Assembly: GCA_964553615.1 (NCBI GenBank)
Contig: CAZKMA010000008.1
Coordinates: forward strand, 31,910 to 95,909
Reading direction: 5' to 3'
DNA: 64,000 nt
Source: DATKUC01 sp964553615
GTDB taxonomy: Bacteria > Spirochaetota > Spirochaetia > DSM-27196 > DATKUC01
Of this stretch, positions 42,959-52,296 are shown piece by piece. Made by a program: the position numbers and the translations under genes. The notes below the pieces were generated by a model. That model worked only from the letters and a program-made list of their open reading frames with translations. It made no database searches and was not told where the DNA came from. The first letter of the stretch is position 1; every line of letters starts with the position of its first letter.

Positions 42959-45900
42959 TTACTACCTCCATGAGACGTTCGGTATGTCCAGTCCGCCGGA
43001 GTTCAAGCACTCTCTGATAGGCGGGAGACACTACTTTTACGAACTCCGACTGTCGGCGCTCCCAGGTGTCCAGGACGTATGCGGCGACAGGGGAGTCGGT
43101 AAGCTCTTTGTGCATGCCCACGAGCTCGAGAATCTTCTCGATGTCCTCATTCTCCCGGACTTCCTCGAGCACTACCATACCCATGTTTACCTTTGTTGCG
43201 AAGTCCTTGTGCGCGTCCCACACGTATGCAACGCCACCACTCATCCCGGCGCCGAAGTTGCGCCCGGTTGGCCCGAGAATGACTGCGTTGCCTCCGGTCA
43301 TGTACTCGCATGCGTGGTCTCCCACGCCTTCAATAACGACGCTGGCGCCCGAGTTTCGGACACAGAAACGTTCGGCTGAACGTCCCCGAAAGAAACCGTG
43401 TCCCGAGATTGCTCCGTACAGCGCCACATTTCCGATTATGATGTTTTCCTCGGGAACAAAAATCGAATCCCGGGGCGGGTAGACAACGAGCGTACCACCG
43501 GACAATCCCTTTCCGACATAGTCATTCGCATCACCCTCGAGCTCTATGGTAACTCCATTCGTAACCCAGGCGCCGAAACTCTGCCCGGCGCTCCCCGAGA
43601 GCTTAATGTGCAGGGTGTCCTTCGGGAGCCCCTCTGCGCCCCATCGGGTAGTAATATGATGACTCAGCATTGTTCCGACGGCACGATCGGTATTCCGCAC
43701 CGGCAGATCGAGACGCAACGGTTCGCGGTGAAGCAGTACCTTCTCGGCAAGGCTTACAAATTGCCGGTCAAGAACCTTTTCAATTCCGTGCTCCTGCGGA
43801 ATACAGCAGATAACGCGAGTATCCGCGTTTTTCTTCTCTGCACGCGTTAGCAAGGCCGAAAGGTCGATATTGCGAGATTTCCAGTTTCGAACGGAATCGT
43901 CGGGCGTCAACATATCGACGCGCCCAACCATCTCATCGTATTTCCGAAAACCGAGCTCCGCCATGATCGACCGCACATCCTCTGCAATAAACGTCAGAAA
44001 ATTGATGACGTTCTCAGGCTTTCCGGCGAACTTGGCCCGCAGCTTCGGATCCTGCGTTGCCACCCCGACCGGGCAGGTGTTCTTGTGGCAGACCCGCATC
44101 ATTATGCATCCGACCGTGATGAGCGCGCTCGTTGCGAAACCGCACTCCTCGGCGCCGAGCATTGCGGCGATGACGACATCGCGTCCGGTCTTGATCTGTC
44201 CATCGGTCTGAATTACCACGCGGCTGCGCAGGTCATTCATGACCAGGGTCTGATGGGTCTCCGCGAGCCCGAGCTCCCATGGCAGCCCTGCATTCTTGAT
44301 TCCCGTCAGCGGGCTCGCTCCAGTGCCGCCGTCGTGACCGGAAATCAGAATATGATCTGCATGAGCCTTTGCAACCCCCGCCGCAATTGTGCCAACGCCA
44401 ACTTCGGACACCAGCTTTACACTGATGCGGGCCTTCGGGTTTGCGTTCTTCAGATCAAAGATCAGTTGCGCCAGGTCTTCTATTGAATAAATGTCGTGGT
44501 GAGGCGGAGGACTGATCAGGCCGACTCCCGGGGTGGAAAACCGGGTCTTTGCAATGACATCGAACACTTTGTGCCCGGGCAATTCGCCGCCCTCGCCAGG
44601 CTTCGCGCCCTGGGCCATCTTTATCTGGATCTCAACCGCATTCGTGAGATATTCAATGTTCACACCGAACCGCCCGGATGCGATCTGCTTGATTGCGGAC
44701 CTCTTGGAATCGCCGTTTGGCAGGGGCTTGTAGCGCTCACGCATCTCGCCGCCCTCTCCGGTGTTCGATTTTCCGCCAATTCGGTTCATGGCGATTGCAA
44801 GTGTCTCGTGCGCCTCCTGGCTGATCGACCCGAAACTCATTGCGCCGGTCGCAAATCTGCGCAGGATGTTTTCAACGGGTTCAACTTCGCTCAGTGCAAT
44901 CGGGTCACCGGCCTTGAACTTCAGGAGTCCTCGCAGCGTAGATTGCTGGGTCGAGCGCTGGTTCTGTCGATCCGCGAACTGCCGGTACGCATTCGCATCA
45001 TTCTGGGTAGCGGCTTGCTGAATGAGCGCAATGGATTCCGCGTCCCACATGTGCTTTTCGCCGCCGACACGATACTGGTAGTCGCCTGCGTTCAGATTTT
45101 CGAAATCAAACGGTATGTTGCGGGATGGATACGCTGTGGCATGCCGCTTCAACGCCTCTTCGGCCAGAATCTGGAAGTCGACACCGCGGATTCTGCTCGC
45201 GGTCCCAACAAAGCAGCGGTCAATTACCTCGTCCGCAACTCCAACCGCCTCGAATATCTGTGCCGCCTTGTAGCTTTCCAGAGTGCTGATACCCATCTTT
45301 CCCATGACCTTTCGTATTCCGGCCGCGAGCGCATTGAGATAGTTTTCAACAATTTGCTCATCGCTCAGGTCTTTGAGAATGCGCCCTTCACGTGCCATGT
45401 GCCACATTGTCTCGTAGGCAAGATACGGGTTCACCGCGTCCGCCCCGAAGCCGAAAAGCATGCAGTAGTGGTGCACCTCGCGCGGCTCACCGGTCTCAAC
45501 GACAATACCGATCTGCGTTCGCTTTGCCCGACGAACAAGGTGATGATGAACCGCACCGGTTGCCATGAGCGCACTGACCGGCACCCTGTCCGGCCCTGAT
45601 GGGCGGTCGGTCAGGATGACCAGACCGTAACCGTCCGAAATGGCCTGCTCCGCCTCGGCACAGATCCGGTCCAGGCACGCATTCAGCCCCTCGACTCCGG
45701 CCGAGGCAGGGAAGGTGATATCGATGTCCAATGACCGCCAGCCGCGGTGATCCATCTCCCGGAGTTGCGAGAGCTGGCCGTTCGTGAGCACCGGATGTTC
45801 CAGCCGTACCCGGTGCGCATGCTCCGGCGTCGCTTCCAGCAGGTTCCGTTCCGGCCCGATGTAGGTCACCAGACTCATGATGATGTCTTCGCGAATGGAG

Positions 45901-47501
45901 TCTATCGGCGGATTCGTGACCTGTGCGAAGAGCTGCTTGAAGTAGTCGTACAGCAGACGCGGCCGTTCGGACAGACAGGCAAGCGGTGCGTCGTTTCCCA
46001 TCGACCCGATCGGCTCTTTTCCGTTCTCCGCCATCGGTTTCAGCAGGAGAGATTTATGCTCGAGCGTATAACCGAAGGCCAGCTGCCGTTGGGAAATTGA
46101 GTCTTCCGAAAGCCCTTGAACCACGGTCGGCGGAGGAAGATGATCCAGAGTGATGTGTTGCTCGTCGAGCCACTTCCGGTACGGCTTGCTCAATGCAAAT
46201 CCGTCCTTGAGCTCGACATCGTCTACAATACGGCCTTCGTCGAAGTTTACCAGGAACATTCGCCCCGGTTGAAGACGTCCCTTCATCTTGACCTTCGCAG
46301 GCGCTACATCGAAGACGCCAACCTCGCTTGCCATGACAACAATGTCGTCATCGGTCACGTAGTACCGGCTCGGTCGCAATCCGTTTCTATCAAGGACGGC
46401 ACCGATGACCTTTCCATCGGTAAAGGTGACCGAGGCGGGTCCGTCCCAGGGCTCCATCATGGTGCTCATGTACTCGTACATGGCCGCACCGTGGTCGGGC
46501 ATGTGCCGGTGTTCCTGCCACGCCTCTGGAATCATCATCATGACGGCCTCAGGAAGCTCCCGTCCGGCAAGAAGCAGCAGTTCGAGCACATTGTCGAGTG
46601 TGCCTGAATCTGAAAGATCAGGTTCAATTATGGGCATCGCCCGACCGAGGTCGTCGCCGAACAGATCGCTCTTCAGCGTACCCTCACGGGAACGCATCTT
46701 GTTCACGTTGCCGCGCAGCGTGTTTATTTCGCCGTTGTGGGCCGTAAACCGCTGCGGTTGAGCACGATCCCAGCTCGGAAACGTGTTCGTTGAAAATCGA
46801 GAATGCACCATACAGAGGTGGCTTTGATAGTCCGGATCGCTCAGATCCGTGAAGTACTGAAAGAGCTGTTCGGGCATCAGCATGCCCTTGTAAACCATGA
46901 CCCGCGTTGACAGGCTGCAGATGTAGAAGAAATCGTCCGGATCGTGTTCCTTACCGCGAATCGTGTGAGTTGCACGCTTTCGGATAACGTACAGCTTGCG
47001 GTCGAATGCGGCTTCGTCCAGCCCATCGGCCGAGGAAATCACCACCTGCTCCATGATCGGCTCAGCCGCAATCGCAGTCGGCCCAACCATCGAATTGTCC
47101 CGGGGAACTATGCGCCAGCCTGCAAGTCTCTGACCCTCTTCGGCAATGATCTTCTCGAACGACGCGCGACAATCCTCACGTTGCCTCTTATCCTTTGGCA
47201 GAAACACTATGCCCGCTGCATAGGTTCCCCGCTCGGGAAGATCCATCGAAAGCTCTTTCCGCGCAACCTTTTCAAGGAACTCCCACGGGAGCGCGGTCAG
47301 GACGCCCGCTCCGTCTCCGGTATTTTTCTCGCTACCTACCGCGCCGCGGTGCGTCATGTTTATCAATACTTCGCGCGCACGATCTATGATCGCGTGACTT
47401 CGTTGCCCCTTTATGTGAGCGACGAACCCAACGCCACAACTCTCGTGCTCGTAGGCCGGATCGTACAGGCCATGTTGTTTCGGGCGCGCAGTGAAGCTCA
47501 T
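42951..47501 (-). CDS. gltB: Glutamate synthase large subunit GltB
   Basis: 1516 residues. After a 21-residue propeptide the nucleophilic Cys22 of the glutaminase domain appears in HESCGVGFVAHIKG. The central and FMN domains have GEGGEMRER, AKPGEGGELPGHKV and ISGHDGGTGASPLTG. The [3Fe-4S] cysteines lie in CIMMRVCHKNTCPVG. The C-terminal GXGXG beta helix is present. The start MSFTARPKQH at 47501 has GGGGAAGGAG upstream; the frame to 47531 is leader. Probable sigma-54 control is described separately. Confidence 0.97.
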   Translation of the reverse strand: MSFTARPKQHGLYDPAYEHESCGVGFVAHIKGQRSHAIIDRAREVLINMTHRGAVGSEKNTGDGAGVLTALPWEFLEKVARKELSMDLPERGTYAAGIVFLPKDKRQREDCRASFEKIIAEEGQRLAGWRIVPRDNSMVGPTAIAAEPIMEQVVISSADGLDEAAFDRKLYVIRKRATHTIRGKEHDPDDFFYICSLSTRVMVYKGMLMPEQLFQYFTDLSDPDYQSHLCMVHSRFSTNTFPSWDRAQPQRFTAHNGEINTLRGNVNKMRSREGTLKSDLFGDDLGRAMPIIEPDLSDSGTLDNVLELLLLAGRELPEAVMMMIPEAWQEHRHMPDHGAAMYEYMSTMMEPWDGPASVTFTDGKVIGAVLDRNGLRPSRYYVTDDDIVVMASEVGVFDVAPAKVKMKGRLQPGRMFLVNFDEGRIVDDVELKDGFALSKPYRKWLDEQHITLDHLPPPTVVQGLSEDSISQRQLAFGYTLEHKSLLLKPMAENGKEPIGSMGNDAPLACLSERPRLLYDYFKQLFAQVTNPPIDSIREDIIMSLVTYIGPERNLLEATPEHAHRVRLEHPVLTNGQLSQLREMDHRGWRSLDIDITFPASAGVEGLNACLDRICAEAEQAISDGYGLVILTDRPSGPDRVPVSALMATGAVHHHLVRRAKRTQIGIVVETGEPREVHHYCMLFGFGADAVNPYLAYETMWHMAREGRILKDLSDEQIVENYLNALAAGIRKVMGKMGISTLESYKAAQIFEAVGVADEVIDRCFVGTASRIRGVDFQILAEEALKRHATAYPSRNIPFDFENLNAGDYQYRVGGEKHMWDAESIALIQQAATQNDANAYRQFADRQNQRSTQQSTLRGLLKFKAGDPIALSEVEPVENILRRFATGAMSFGSISQEAHETLAIAMNRIGGKSNTGEGGEMRERYKPLPNGDSKRSAIKQIASGRFGVNIEYLTNAVEIQIKMAQGAKPGEGGELPGHKVFDVIAKTRFSTPGVGLISPPPHHDIYSIEDLAQLIFDLKNANPKARISVKLVSEVGVGTIAAGVAKAHADHILISGHDGGTGASPLTGIKNAGLPWELGLAETHQTLVMNDLRSRVVIQTDGQIKTGRDVVIAAMLGAEECGFATSALITVGCIMMRVCHKNTCPVGVATQDPKLRAKFAGKPENVINFLTFIAEDVRSIMAELGFRKYDEMVGRVDMLTPDDSVRNWKSRNIDLSALLTRAEKKNADTRVICCIPQEHGIEKVLDRQFVSLAEKVLLHREPLRLDLPVRNTDRAVGTMLSHHITTRWGAEGLPKDTLHIKLSGSAGQSFGAWVTNGVTIELEGDANDYVGKGLSGGTLVVYPPRDSIFVPEENIIIGNVALYGAISGHGFFRGRSAERFCVRNSGASVVIEGVGDHACEYMTGGNAVILGPTGRNFGAGMSGGVAYVWDAHKDFATKVNMGMVVLEEVRENEDIEKILELVGMHKELTDSPVAAYVLDTWERRQSEFVKVVSPAYQRVLELRRTGHTERLMEVVNG

Positions 47502-47548
47502 AGCAACTCCTTCCCCTGAGGTGACATACACAGTGAGTATATGTAGTT

Positions 47549-47564
47549 AGCAATAATTATGCCA
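47549..47564 (-). promoter_or_regulatory. Probable sigma-54 promoter of gltBD
   Basis: On the minus strand, TGGCAT-AATTA-TTGCT, with invariant GG and GC exactly 10 nt apart, close to the consensus TGGCAC-N5-TTGCW. Predicted start is about 47539, giving a leader of about 38 nt to the gltB ATG. Confidence 0.7.
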
Positions 47565-47642
47565 TAATTTGCGAATGTGACCAAGTTGTCGTTGTATAAA
47601 TATTTATAAGAATTACATATTCTTGCAATCACGCGTACAAGC

Positions 47643-47688
47643 TACCAAACCGTAGGCTCTTGGGCAATAGACCTTACCAAATTGTAGG
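47643..47688 (-). promoter_or_regulatory. Paired dyad sites upstream of gltB
   Basis: On the minus strand, CCTACAATTTGGTA (47688-47675) and CCTACGGTTTGGTA (47656-47643) are 12/14 identical. Both have TAC-N6-GTA symmetry and are spaced 32 bp, about three helical turns. They lie about 105-150 bp upstream of the sigma-54 start, as expected for enhancer sites of an activator. Confidence 0.6.
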
Positions 47689-47694
47689 ATTTGT

Positions 47695-49461
47695 TCACAT
47701 GACTTCGAGAAACGGAACCCCGATCAGTGCGAACGCGTTCCGAAATACCTGCATTACCGATTTTGCAAGCGCAACACGAGCCTTTCGAACAGATTCGTCC
47801 TGATGGGTCACAATCGGATTGTCGTGATAGTAGCGGCTGAAAACCTTGGCCAGATCGTACAGATATGCGGTAACGACTGACGGATTGTATCCGGCACCGG
47901 CAACCGTTATGACCTCGGGATAGTCGGCGATCATCCGGATCATCTCCCACTCCTCCGGAACATCCATTACCTCCGCATCGATGGAACCAACCGGTACATC
48001 ATTTTTCCCGGCATCCTTGCGAAGCATGCTGCAGATCCGCGCACCCATATACTGAAGGTACGGACCGGTGTTCCCGGTAAATGAAAGAGACTCCTTCGGG
48101 TTAAAAATCATATCCCGTAGGGGCGAAGATTGCAGCAGATAGTAGTTCAGCGCACCGAGAGCCACACTCGAAGCCGTTGCCTCCAGGTCCCCGACCGCTT
48201 CTTCCCGTTCTTTCTGCCGAATCTCCTCCTTCGCCATCTCGGCGAGTTGAGCCAGAATATCATCTGCGTCGACAATGGTACCTTCGCGTGACTTCATTCT
48301 GCCCTCGGGCAGATTCACCATTCCGTACGCCAGGTGATACAGATTGGAAGCCCATTCGTATCCGAGGCGTGAAAGCACATGGAAGAGAACGATAAAGTGA
48401 TACTTCTGCTCGGAAGCAACTACGTATATCAGACGATCAAAAGGCTGGTCGCGGTATCTGGCAAGCGCCGTACCGATGTCCTGGGTAACGTAGAGCGAAG
48501 TTCCGTCGCCCCGCAGAAGTACCTTCTTCTCGAGCCCGATATCATCGAGGTCGATGGTCACAGCTCCGTCGTCTTCTCTGGTGAAGATACCCTCGTCAAG
48601 ACCGCGCATTATCTCGTCGCGTCCGGAGAGGTAGGTCTCACTTTCATAGTAGATCTGATCGAAGGAGACCCCGGTCTTCGTGTACGTATCCTGGATACCC
48701 TCGATGGCCCATCCGTTCATCCGGCGCCATAGTTCAATGGTGTCCGGATCGCCGGCCTCCCACTTCTTCAAGAGCTCCCGTGCCTCTTCCGCCGCCTTCG
48801 GATCCGACTTGGCGAGTTCGTGGAACTTTACGTAGTAGTCACCGACAAAGTGATCAGACTTTATTCCCTCGCTCTCGGGAGTCTTCCCGTTGCCGAGTCG
48901 GCGATACGCAATCATGGACTGACAGATGTGTATGCCGCGGTCGTTGATCAAATTCACCTTTCGGACATCCGCACCGTTCGCGGCAAGAATCCGCGACACA
49001 CTCTCCCCGAGCGCGTCGTTTCTGAGGTGACCGAGATGAAGCGGCTTGTTCGTGTTCGGACAGGAAAACTCGACGGTTACGCGAACCTTGTTCATGCTGT
49101 CGGTCGTGCCGTACCGGTCTTTTTCACGCTCCACCGAAGAGAGAATCCGGCGTATATAGGCGGTCCGATCGTACCGCACGTTCACGTAGGGACCCTCGGC
49201 AACCGCTTCGGCGACTCCATCGGGGAGCGGTGCCCCCGAAAGCGCCTCGGAAACTGCGGCGGCGATCTGTGCAGGCGATGTGCGCAGCTCTTTCGCAAAC
49301 GGGAACATGGGAAAGGCAAGGTCACCGAGATCGATGCGGGGCGGCTTTTCAACTATTACCTGATCGTCAGGAATCTCGACATCGACCCGTCCACGTTCAT
49401 GGGCAACCCGCTGAAGCGCTTCGCGAATCCGCATCTTCATTTCATTTTTCATGTTGATCAT
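47695..49461 (-). CDS. argS: Arginyl-tRNA synthetase
   Basis: 588 residues, class I. It has an N-terminal Add1 domain, the HIGH-type motif in SCPNTNKPLHLGHLRNDALG, MKSREGTIVDADD as the KMSKS-type loop, and a C-terminal anticodon-binding DALR domain ending VPFLEVM. ATG 49461 has GGAG 7 nt upstream and overlaps the YlmD-family gene by 20 bp. Confidence 0.97.
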   Translation of the reverse strand: MINMKNEMKMRIREALQRVAHERGRVDVEIPDDQVIVEKPPRIDLGDLAFPMFPFAKELRTSPAQIAAAVSEALSGAPLPDGVAEAVAEGPYVNVRYDRTAYIRRILSSVEREKDRYGTTDSMNKVRVTVEFSCPNTNKPLHLGHLRNDALGESVSRILAANGADVRKVNLINDRGIHICQSMIAYRRLGNGKTPESEGIKSDHFVGDYYVKFHELAKSDPKAAEEARELLKKWEAGDPDTIELWRRMNGWAIEGIQDTYTKTGVSFDQIYYESETYLSGRDEIMRGLDEGIFTREDDGAVTIDLDDIGLEKKVLLRGDGTSLYVTQDIGTALARYRDQPFDRLIYVVASEQKYHFIVLFHVLSRLGYEWASNLYHLAYGMVNLPEGRMKSREGTIVDADDILAQLAEMAKEEIRQKEREEAVGDLEATASSVALGALNYYLLQSSPLRDMIFNPKESLSFTGNTGPYLQYMGARICSMLRKDAGKNDVPVGSIDAEVMDVPEEWEMIRMIADYPEVITVAGAGYNPSVVTAYLYDLAKVFSRYYHDNPIVTHQDESVRKARVALAKSVMQVFRNAFALIGVPFLEVM

Positions 49462-50245
49462 ACTCTTGCTCCATCCCGCCTACCGTTGCACGCACCGCGC
49501 CATCGGGTACCGTGAATTTTCCCGTCAATGCCATCATACCCGTGTAATCATCGCTCCCGTCCCGTCGATAGGACGAAAAAGCCTCATTGCACGAAGTACA
49601 TACCTGTGCGTCTATGACGCGCGAAACTCCGATAGTTCGCAGGACATCCAGATTTGCCCGGGGCAGATCCAGATACCATCCTTCATCCCGTCGAACAACA
49701 GACTGCTCTCCCCATCGAGACGCAAAGAGTGACGCCCGATCCTGATCGACACGGTAGCAGCACGGGCCTATGCACGGGCCCATCATGACGGTCAACTCCC
49801 CGGGATCGGACTCGAAGTGGCGAATCATGAGTCGTATTGCGTCCGAAATAATCCCTGTCCCGCGCCAACCGGAATGCACAATACCGAAGCCGCCGCCGGC
49901 ACGATCGTACAGGAAAATCGGCATGCAGTCCGCAACGGTCACCCCGAGCACCAGTTTCCGGTCGGTCGTGACCATCCCGTCACCGTCGAGGCCGTAGCTG
50001 TCGGCGTCGACCGCATGAACGATCCGTGAGTGCACCTGCTGCAGACTTATGAATCTGTCGCGGCTCACCCCCGCCCTGTTAAGATACTCTGCCCGCGCAG
50101 GGGTGAATGCGCGACCGGACGCACCCATTTCCCCCGCAGCCTTCAGTGTGACCACTGCGGGCACGGGAAACGGATACGAGACAGCGGTAGCACCGTCGAG
50201 AGATGGATAAGTGGCCCGGAGAACCTCGGTCATTGTCAGCAACAT
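49442..50245 (-). CDS. YlmD/YfiH-family purine nucleoside phosphorylase (laccase-fold)
   Basis: 267 residues of the DUF152 'multicopper oxidase-like' family. Signatures are SLQQVHSRIV, GVTVADCMPIFLYD, GIVHSGWRGT and MMGPCIGPCCYRVD, with His and Cys residues that bind one zinc. Characterised members act as purine nucleoside phosphorylase and adenosine deaminase; older laccase annotations are unreliable. ATG 50245 or 50233 could start it; no strong Shine-Dalgarno is seen. It is coupled to argS. Confidence 0.85.
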   Translation of the reverse strand: MLLTMTEVLRATYPSLDGATAVSYPFPVPAVVTLKAAGEMGASGRAFTPARAEYLNRAGVSRDRFISLQQVHSRIVHAVDADSYGLDGDGMVTTDRKLVLGVTVADCMPIFLYDRAGGGFGIVHSGWRGTGIISDAIRLMIRHFESDPGELTVMMGPCIGPCCYRVDQDRASLFASRWGEQSVVRRDEGWYLDLPRANLDVLRTIGVSRVIDAQVCTSCNEAFSSYRRDGSDDYTGMMALTGKFTVPDGAVRATVGGMEQEYDQHEK

Positions 50246-50292
50246 TACTGGAAAGGCGAAGCGTCGTCAACGACACCCAGGAAACGGGGGTT

Positions 50293-52023
50293 CTATCTGC
50301 GCAGCGACTCCAGATCATATAGAGCGCCAAGGACGCGCGCGGCTTCCTTGCACTTCCGCAGTGCCGCGTCCAGATTCTGGAGATACTCCTTGTTGTTTCG
50401 TCCACCGACATACCCCAGGTTGGAAAGCGTATCGTAGCGACCGCCGACCTCACCGTAAAGAATGCCGTTTACGACCTCCGTAATCCCGCGCAAGGCGCCG
50501 ATTGCGCCGTCCAGCATACTTGAAACCTCTTCGTCCAGGGCACGGAGTATTTGATCCACTATTGATGAAGAATGAACGACGCCCCGTTCCTCCCGGTACA
50601 GAACCGCTCCATAATCGCCGTCCGGCCGGAGTTTCTCCTCGAGCTTCCGGATTCGCGACGCCATCTGGTCGAGCACGTTGTAGCTTTCAACGAACTCGTT
50701 CCGGTTCATTTCCTTGTAGAACTCACCATCAATCAATACCGTCTTGAGCGGCCGGATCACGCGCACCGCGTAGACGGTAGAGAAGAAACCCTTCGATACA
50801 GCAAGGCTCGTTCCGAATCGAACGCCCTCTCCGGGAGTACCTTCCGGTGGATAGCCACGAAGTGGCATTGCCGCCGCTCCGTCCAGCAGGATACCTGCGT
50901 CCCGCAGCAGATCGTCGCGCTTGCGCAGGAACACGAACTGTCGGAAACGCTCTTCCATGTGATCCCGCCAGTATCGCCTGAGCACCGCGAACCAGTCTTC
51001 GCCGCCGCGCATGAGTTCCGGCCGGTAACTCAAATTCCCGGTCACGCACCGCATCAGACTTCGTATTGGAACCGAACGGCCAAATGATCGAATTGATTGA
51101 AAGGCCTTCAGCGCCTGCTCCACGCGGGACTCTACCATTCTTTCGAATGCAGCGGCCCGCTCCGGGCTGCCGTCTTCGCGCGTCTGGTTCTCTCCCGTCA
51201 TTCCGTCTCGAGTGGCAAAAAGCACCATAGCCTTGACCAGCCCCGGGTTCGGCGGTTCGGTCATTGACAGCAAGATGGAACTCAGCCGCGATAGATTTTC
51301 CCTTGCGTTAACGAACAACGCCCCGGTGGCGCGCGTTGCCGGCTGCAGAACAAAACTCCCAAGAAGTTCACTGAAACGGAAGCCGACAAGTTGCTGGAGC
51401 ATGTAAACGAGCTGTGCATCCTGATACATCCGCTGGCGCCCTTCGGCCGGCAGAGTCGAGAGCAGGTCGTCCAGATCGTGCTCGAGTCTTCGCCTTATTT
51501 CAATGTCCGTCAGATCGGAATGCGCTTCTGCGACGCGATACGGATCGGTGCGCGACTCCACAAGTTCCTGGAAATCGCCCATCTCCATCCCGGTGAGGAA
51601 CACGAGAAACTCAGGCTTGTCGGCTCCGGAACATGCCCGAAGAACCGGAGCAATTGATTCGGAGGCCTCACGAAGTCGTTGCAGCTGATCGAAGAGCGGA
51701 CCACCGAGAATCCCGTTGTGAACATCGACCATGTCCGGATTCGCATTGTTCACGGTGCGCGCAACCCCAATGAGTGCGTGCTGCTCGAGAATGATAATCC
51801 GGTCCTGGCCGGAAAAGAGTGCCTGCAGAAAAATCAGAAACTTCTGCCAGATGTTCAGTGATTGATAATGCGCGTCCAGATCCACCTGATCGCTGTCCAG
51901 GTCGGAAGAAAGCGGCTCGTCGCCCGCCGCCTCGAGCATGTCACTCATGCGCTCGAGCATCTCCTGACGCTCACGCGTGGACAATCGAGACGCGAGGGAT
52001 TCAAAAACGCTTCTTCTCTCCAT
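50293..52023 (-). CDS. Large conserved protein of unknown function, DUF5312-like
   Basis: 576 residues, soluble, rich in Leu, Arg and Glu, mostly helical. No catalytic motif is recognised. The start (MERRSVFESLASRLSTRERQEML) and the block IWQKFLIFLQALFSGQDRII resemble proteins I associate with spirochaete DUF5312, from memory. Promoter TTGCAA-17-TAGAAT lies directly upstream, with its -10 only 8 nt from the ATG, so the transcript is leaderless or has an ultrashort leader. It is followed by the YlmD-family gene and argS. Confidence 0.6.
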   Translation of the reverse strand: MERRSVFESLASRLSTRERQEMLERMSDMLEAAGDEPLSSDLDSDQVDLDAHYQSLNIWQKFLIFLQALFSGQDRIIILEQHALIGVARTVNNANPDMVDVHNGILGGPLFDQLQRLREASESIAPVLRACSGADKPEFLVFLTGMEMGDFQELVESRTDPYRVAEAHSDLTDIEIRRRLEHDLDDLLSTLPAEGRQRMYQDAQLVYMLQQLVGFRFSELLGSFVLQPATRATGALFVNARENLSRLSSILLSMTEPPNPGLVKAMVLFATRDGMTGENQTREDGSPERAAAFERMVESRVEQALKAFQSIRSFGRSVPIRSLMRCVTGNLSYRPELMRGGEDWFAVLRRYWRDHMEERFRQFVFLRKRDDLLRDAGILLDGAAAMPLRGYPPEGTPGEGVRFGTSLAVSKGFFSTVYAVRVIRPLKTVLIDGEFYKEMNRNEFVESYNVLDQMASRIRKLEEKLRPDGDYGAVLYREERGVVHSSSIVDQILRALDEEVSSMLDGAIGALRGITEVVNGILYGEVGGRYDTLSNLGYVGGRNNKEYLQNLDAALRKCKEAARVLGALYDLESLRR

Positions 52024-52031
52024 TTCACTCC

Positions 52032-52060
52032 ATTCTAGACTAATATTCGGTCACTTGCAA
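52032..52060 (-). promoter_or_regulatory. Sigma-70 promoter for the DUF5312-like gene
   Basis: On the minus strand, TTGCAA (52060-52055), a 17-bp spacer and TAGAAT (52037-52032), then GGAGTGAA and the ATG at 52023. Confidence 0.6.
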
Positions 52061-52125
52061 CGGGATCTGTTCCCCGGGAGAACCGGCCCCAGGGCCGCGG
52101 TGAAAGGAATCTCTCCGGCCGAGAC

Positions 52126-52131
52126 TTGACA
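52126..52131 (+). promoter_or_regulatory. -35 box of the cimA leader transcript
   Basis: Perfect TTGACA. The matching -10 is uncertain: AAAATT at 17 bp, or TATAGC at 22 bp. With the first choice the start falls at the leader peptide ATG (52161). Confidence 0.5.
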
Positions 52132-52160
52132 AACCGTACAGAAACAACAAAATTATAGCC

Positions 52161-52241
52161 ATGGCGGGATTTTGTTCTCAACGACCTACAATTGCAGCAG
52201 CCTCTATCCTGATTAGCATTATTATTGTTCACGATGCTTAG
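52161..52241 (+). CDS. Isoleucine-rich leader peptide of cimA
   Basis: 26 codons, MAGFCSQRPTIAAASILI then SIIIVHDA, stop TAG. It has six Ile codons (three consecutive at 52218-52226), plus one Leu and one Val. This composition and its place before a terminator and an Ile-pathway gene make it an attenuation leader peptide, not a working protein. No Shine-Dalgarno precedes the ATG, so it may be translated leaderless. Confidence 0.75.
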   Translation: MAGFCSQRPTIAAASILISIIIVHDA

Positions 52242-52277
52242 CAGGAAGTGCTGCAATATGCGAGCCGTCCTTCCTGC
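52241..52277 (+). promoter_or_regulatory. Antiterminator pairing of the cimA attenuator
   Basis: GCAGGAAG (52241-52248), which begins at the last base of the leader stop codon, is complementary over 8 bp to CTTCCTGC (52270-52277) in the terminator's 5' arm and loop. Pairing would prevent the terminator. A further 9-bp pairing joins ATTGCAGCA (52191-52199) with TGCTGCAAT (52249-52257). A ribosome at the stop codon would cover GCAGGAAG and favour termination. Confidence 0.7.
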
Positions 52278-52296
52278 GAGGGACGGCTCTTTTTTT
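52262..52296 (+). terminator. Attenuator terminator before cimA
   Basis: GAGCCGTCC, a 10-nt loop, GGACGGCTC (9-bp perfect stem) and seven T, located 62 bp before cimA on the same strand. Confidence 0.88.

Noticed and set aside
44496..45599. Long plus-strand open frame opposite gltB
   Set aside because: gltB covers this region completely with conserved motifs; the frame is a shadow.
47600..47640. A sigma-70 promoter for gltB (TTGTAC-17-TGTAAT or TTGCAA-14-TATAAA)
   Set aside because: Both matches are poor in box sequence or spacing, whereas the sigma-54 match is close and well placed. A secondary role remains possible.
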